A stretch of DNA of 6,621 bases, taken from contig DEIW01000079.1 in assembly GCA_002352705.1 (NCBI GenBank), positions 1 through 6,621 on the forward strand, in the 5' to 3' direction. This document shows, one piece after another, positions 5,824 through 6,621 of the stretch. A model generated the notes under the pieces. The model saw only the letters and a program-made list of their open reading frames with translations. It had not been told where the DNA came from and did no database searches. Each line of letters starts with the position of its first letter. Positions within the stretch are counted from its first letter, which is position 1. The DNA is from Bacteroidales bacterium UBA2764. Its GTDB lineage: Bacteria; Bacteroidota; Bacteroidia; Bacteroidales; Paludibacteraceae. The position numbers were made by a program, and so were the translations under genes.

Positions 5824-6621
5824 TTACTTTTTCAATACACCAAGAACCGTGCCAATCTTTGTGAAGGCGGCTATACACTTATCCAACTGCTCGCGGGTAT
5901 GGGCGGCGGAGACTTGTACGCGGATACGCGCCTGGCCTTTCGGCACCACGGGGTAATAGAAGCCCGTGACGTATATGCCTTCGTCTTGCAGTTTGGCTGC
6001 GAACTCCTGCGAGAGGCGCGCGTCATAGAGCATCACGGCGCATATAGCAGACTGGGTGGGTTTGATATCAAAGCCGGCGGCTTTCATCTTCTCTACAAAG
6101 TACGCCGTGTTCTCATGCAGGCGGTCCTGCAGTTCGTTCGAACGGGTCAGTATCTCAAAGGTCTTGATACCCGCGGCGGCTATCATCGGCGGTATGGAGT
6201 TCGAGAAGAGATAGGGACGGCTGCGTTGGCGCAGAAGGTCGATGATCTCTTTCTTACCGGTGGTGAAACCGCCTACCGAACCGCCGAAGGCTTTGCCGAG
6301 CGTGCCGGTGATAATCTCCACCTTGCCGCGCATGTTATAGAGCTCCGTCACGCCGTGTCCGGTCTTGCCGACGACACCGGCAGAGTGGCTCTCATCGACC
6401 ATGACGAGGGCGTTGTATTTCTGCGCCAGTTCGTAAATCTTATCAAGCGGACAGACGTTGCCGTCCATGGAGAAGACACCGTCCGTAGCGATGATACGGA
6501 ACCGCTGTGCCTGCGCTTTCTTGAGTTGTTCCTCGAGGTCCGCCATGTCGCCATTCGCGTAACGGTAACGCACCGCCTTACAGAGCCGCACGCCGTCAAT
6601 GATAGAAGCGTGGTTGAGGGC
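5824..6621 (-). CDS. kbl: 2-amino-3-ketobutyrate CoA ligase (glycine C-acetyltransferase), C-terminal two-thirds
   Basis: Kbl is a pyridoxal-phosphate enzyme that cleaves 2-amino-3-ketobutyrate with CoA into glycine and acetyl-CoA, using the unstable product of Tdh. The window holds 265 codons plus the stop, against about 398 residues in E. coli. The reading frame continues to the window edge with ALNHASIIDG, so the gene is cut there and does not start at the internal GTG near 6591. Visible landmarks are the cofactor-stacking histidine in LNHAS, IATDGVFSMDG, the aspartate of VMVDESHSAG, the Schiff-base lysine in TGTLGKAFGG, RSRPYLFSNS, and GIYVTGFYYPVVPKGQARIR near the C-terminus. The last motif, together with the adjacent tdh, favours Kbl over the related enzymes BioF, HemA and serine palmitoyltransferase. 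No defects are seen. Confidence 0.96.
   Translation of the reverse strand, partial: ALNHASIIDGVRLCKAVRYRYANGDMADLEEQLKKAQAQRFRIIATDGVFSMDGNVCPLDKIYELAQKYNALVMVDESHSAGVVGKTGHGVTELYNMRGKVEIITGTLGKAFGGSVGGFTTGKKEIIDLLRQRSRPYLFSNSIPPMIAAAGIKTFEILTRSNELQDRLHENTAYFVEKMKAAGFDIKPTQSAICAVMLYDARLSQEFAAKLQDEGIYVTGFYYPVVPKGQARIRVQVSAAHTREQLDKCIAAFTKIGTVLGVLKK

Noticed and set aside
5824..6591. Internal GTG near 6591 as a true start of a short Kbl
   Set aside because: The same frame continues upstream to the window edge with the conserved ALNHASIIDG segment, so the gene is simply cut by the window.

Overview
The window is most likely a Bacteroidales (phylum Bacteroidota) chromosome segment of ordinary core genes. 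Four points suggest this. The Era protein has the Bacteroidetes-style G1 context FVNIVGNPNVGKS. There is a very large secreted M16 peptidase of a type common in that phylum. The start codons are preceded by A/T-rich leaders with no Shine-Dalgarno sequence. The junctions between genes carry short tandem repeats. I cannot name a genus. No mobile element, CRISPR array, tRNA or rRNA gene is visible.

All five genes lie on the minus strand, so transcription runs from high to low coordinates. First comes the 3' two-thirds of kbl (5824-6621, cut by the window edge), then tdh (4651-5676). Together they encode the two-step conversion of threonine to glycine plus acetyl-CoA. Next are a 973-residue exported zinc peptidase of the M16 family (1661-4582) and, 14 bp further on, the ribosome-assembly GTPase era (714-1646). 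Era is followed by two hairpins with the same stem, the second running into a T-tract that should terminate the transcript. After this comes a separate regulatory region and the first 154 codons of dnaK (1-464, cut by the window edge).

The unusual content is at the gene junctions, not in the proteins. All four complete junctions (before dnaK, era, the M16 gene and tdh) hold a short tandem repeat with its own unit: 10 bp, 7 bp, 8 bp and about 7 bp. In era the repeat has entered the reading frame and, with a 14-bp inverted duplication, supplies an apparent N-terminal extension. The dnaK leader has six consecutive 10-bp units directly downstream of a sigma-54-like -24/-12 sequence surrounded by TGGCA/TGACA half-sites. 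The kbl-tdh spacer folds into nested inverted repeats. These are the places most worth comparing with related genomes. I see no convincing new multi-gene system.
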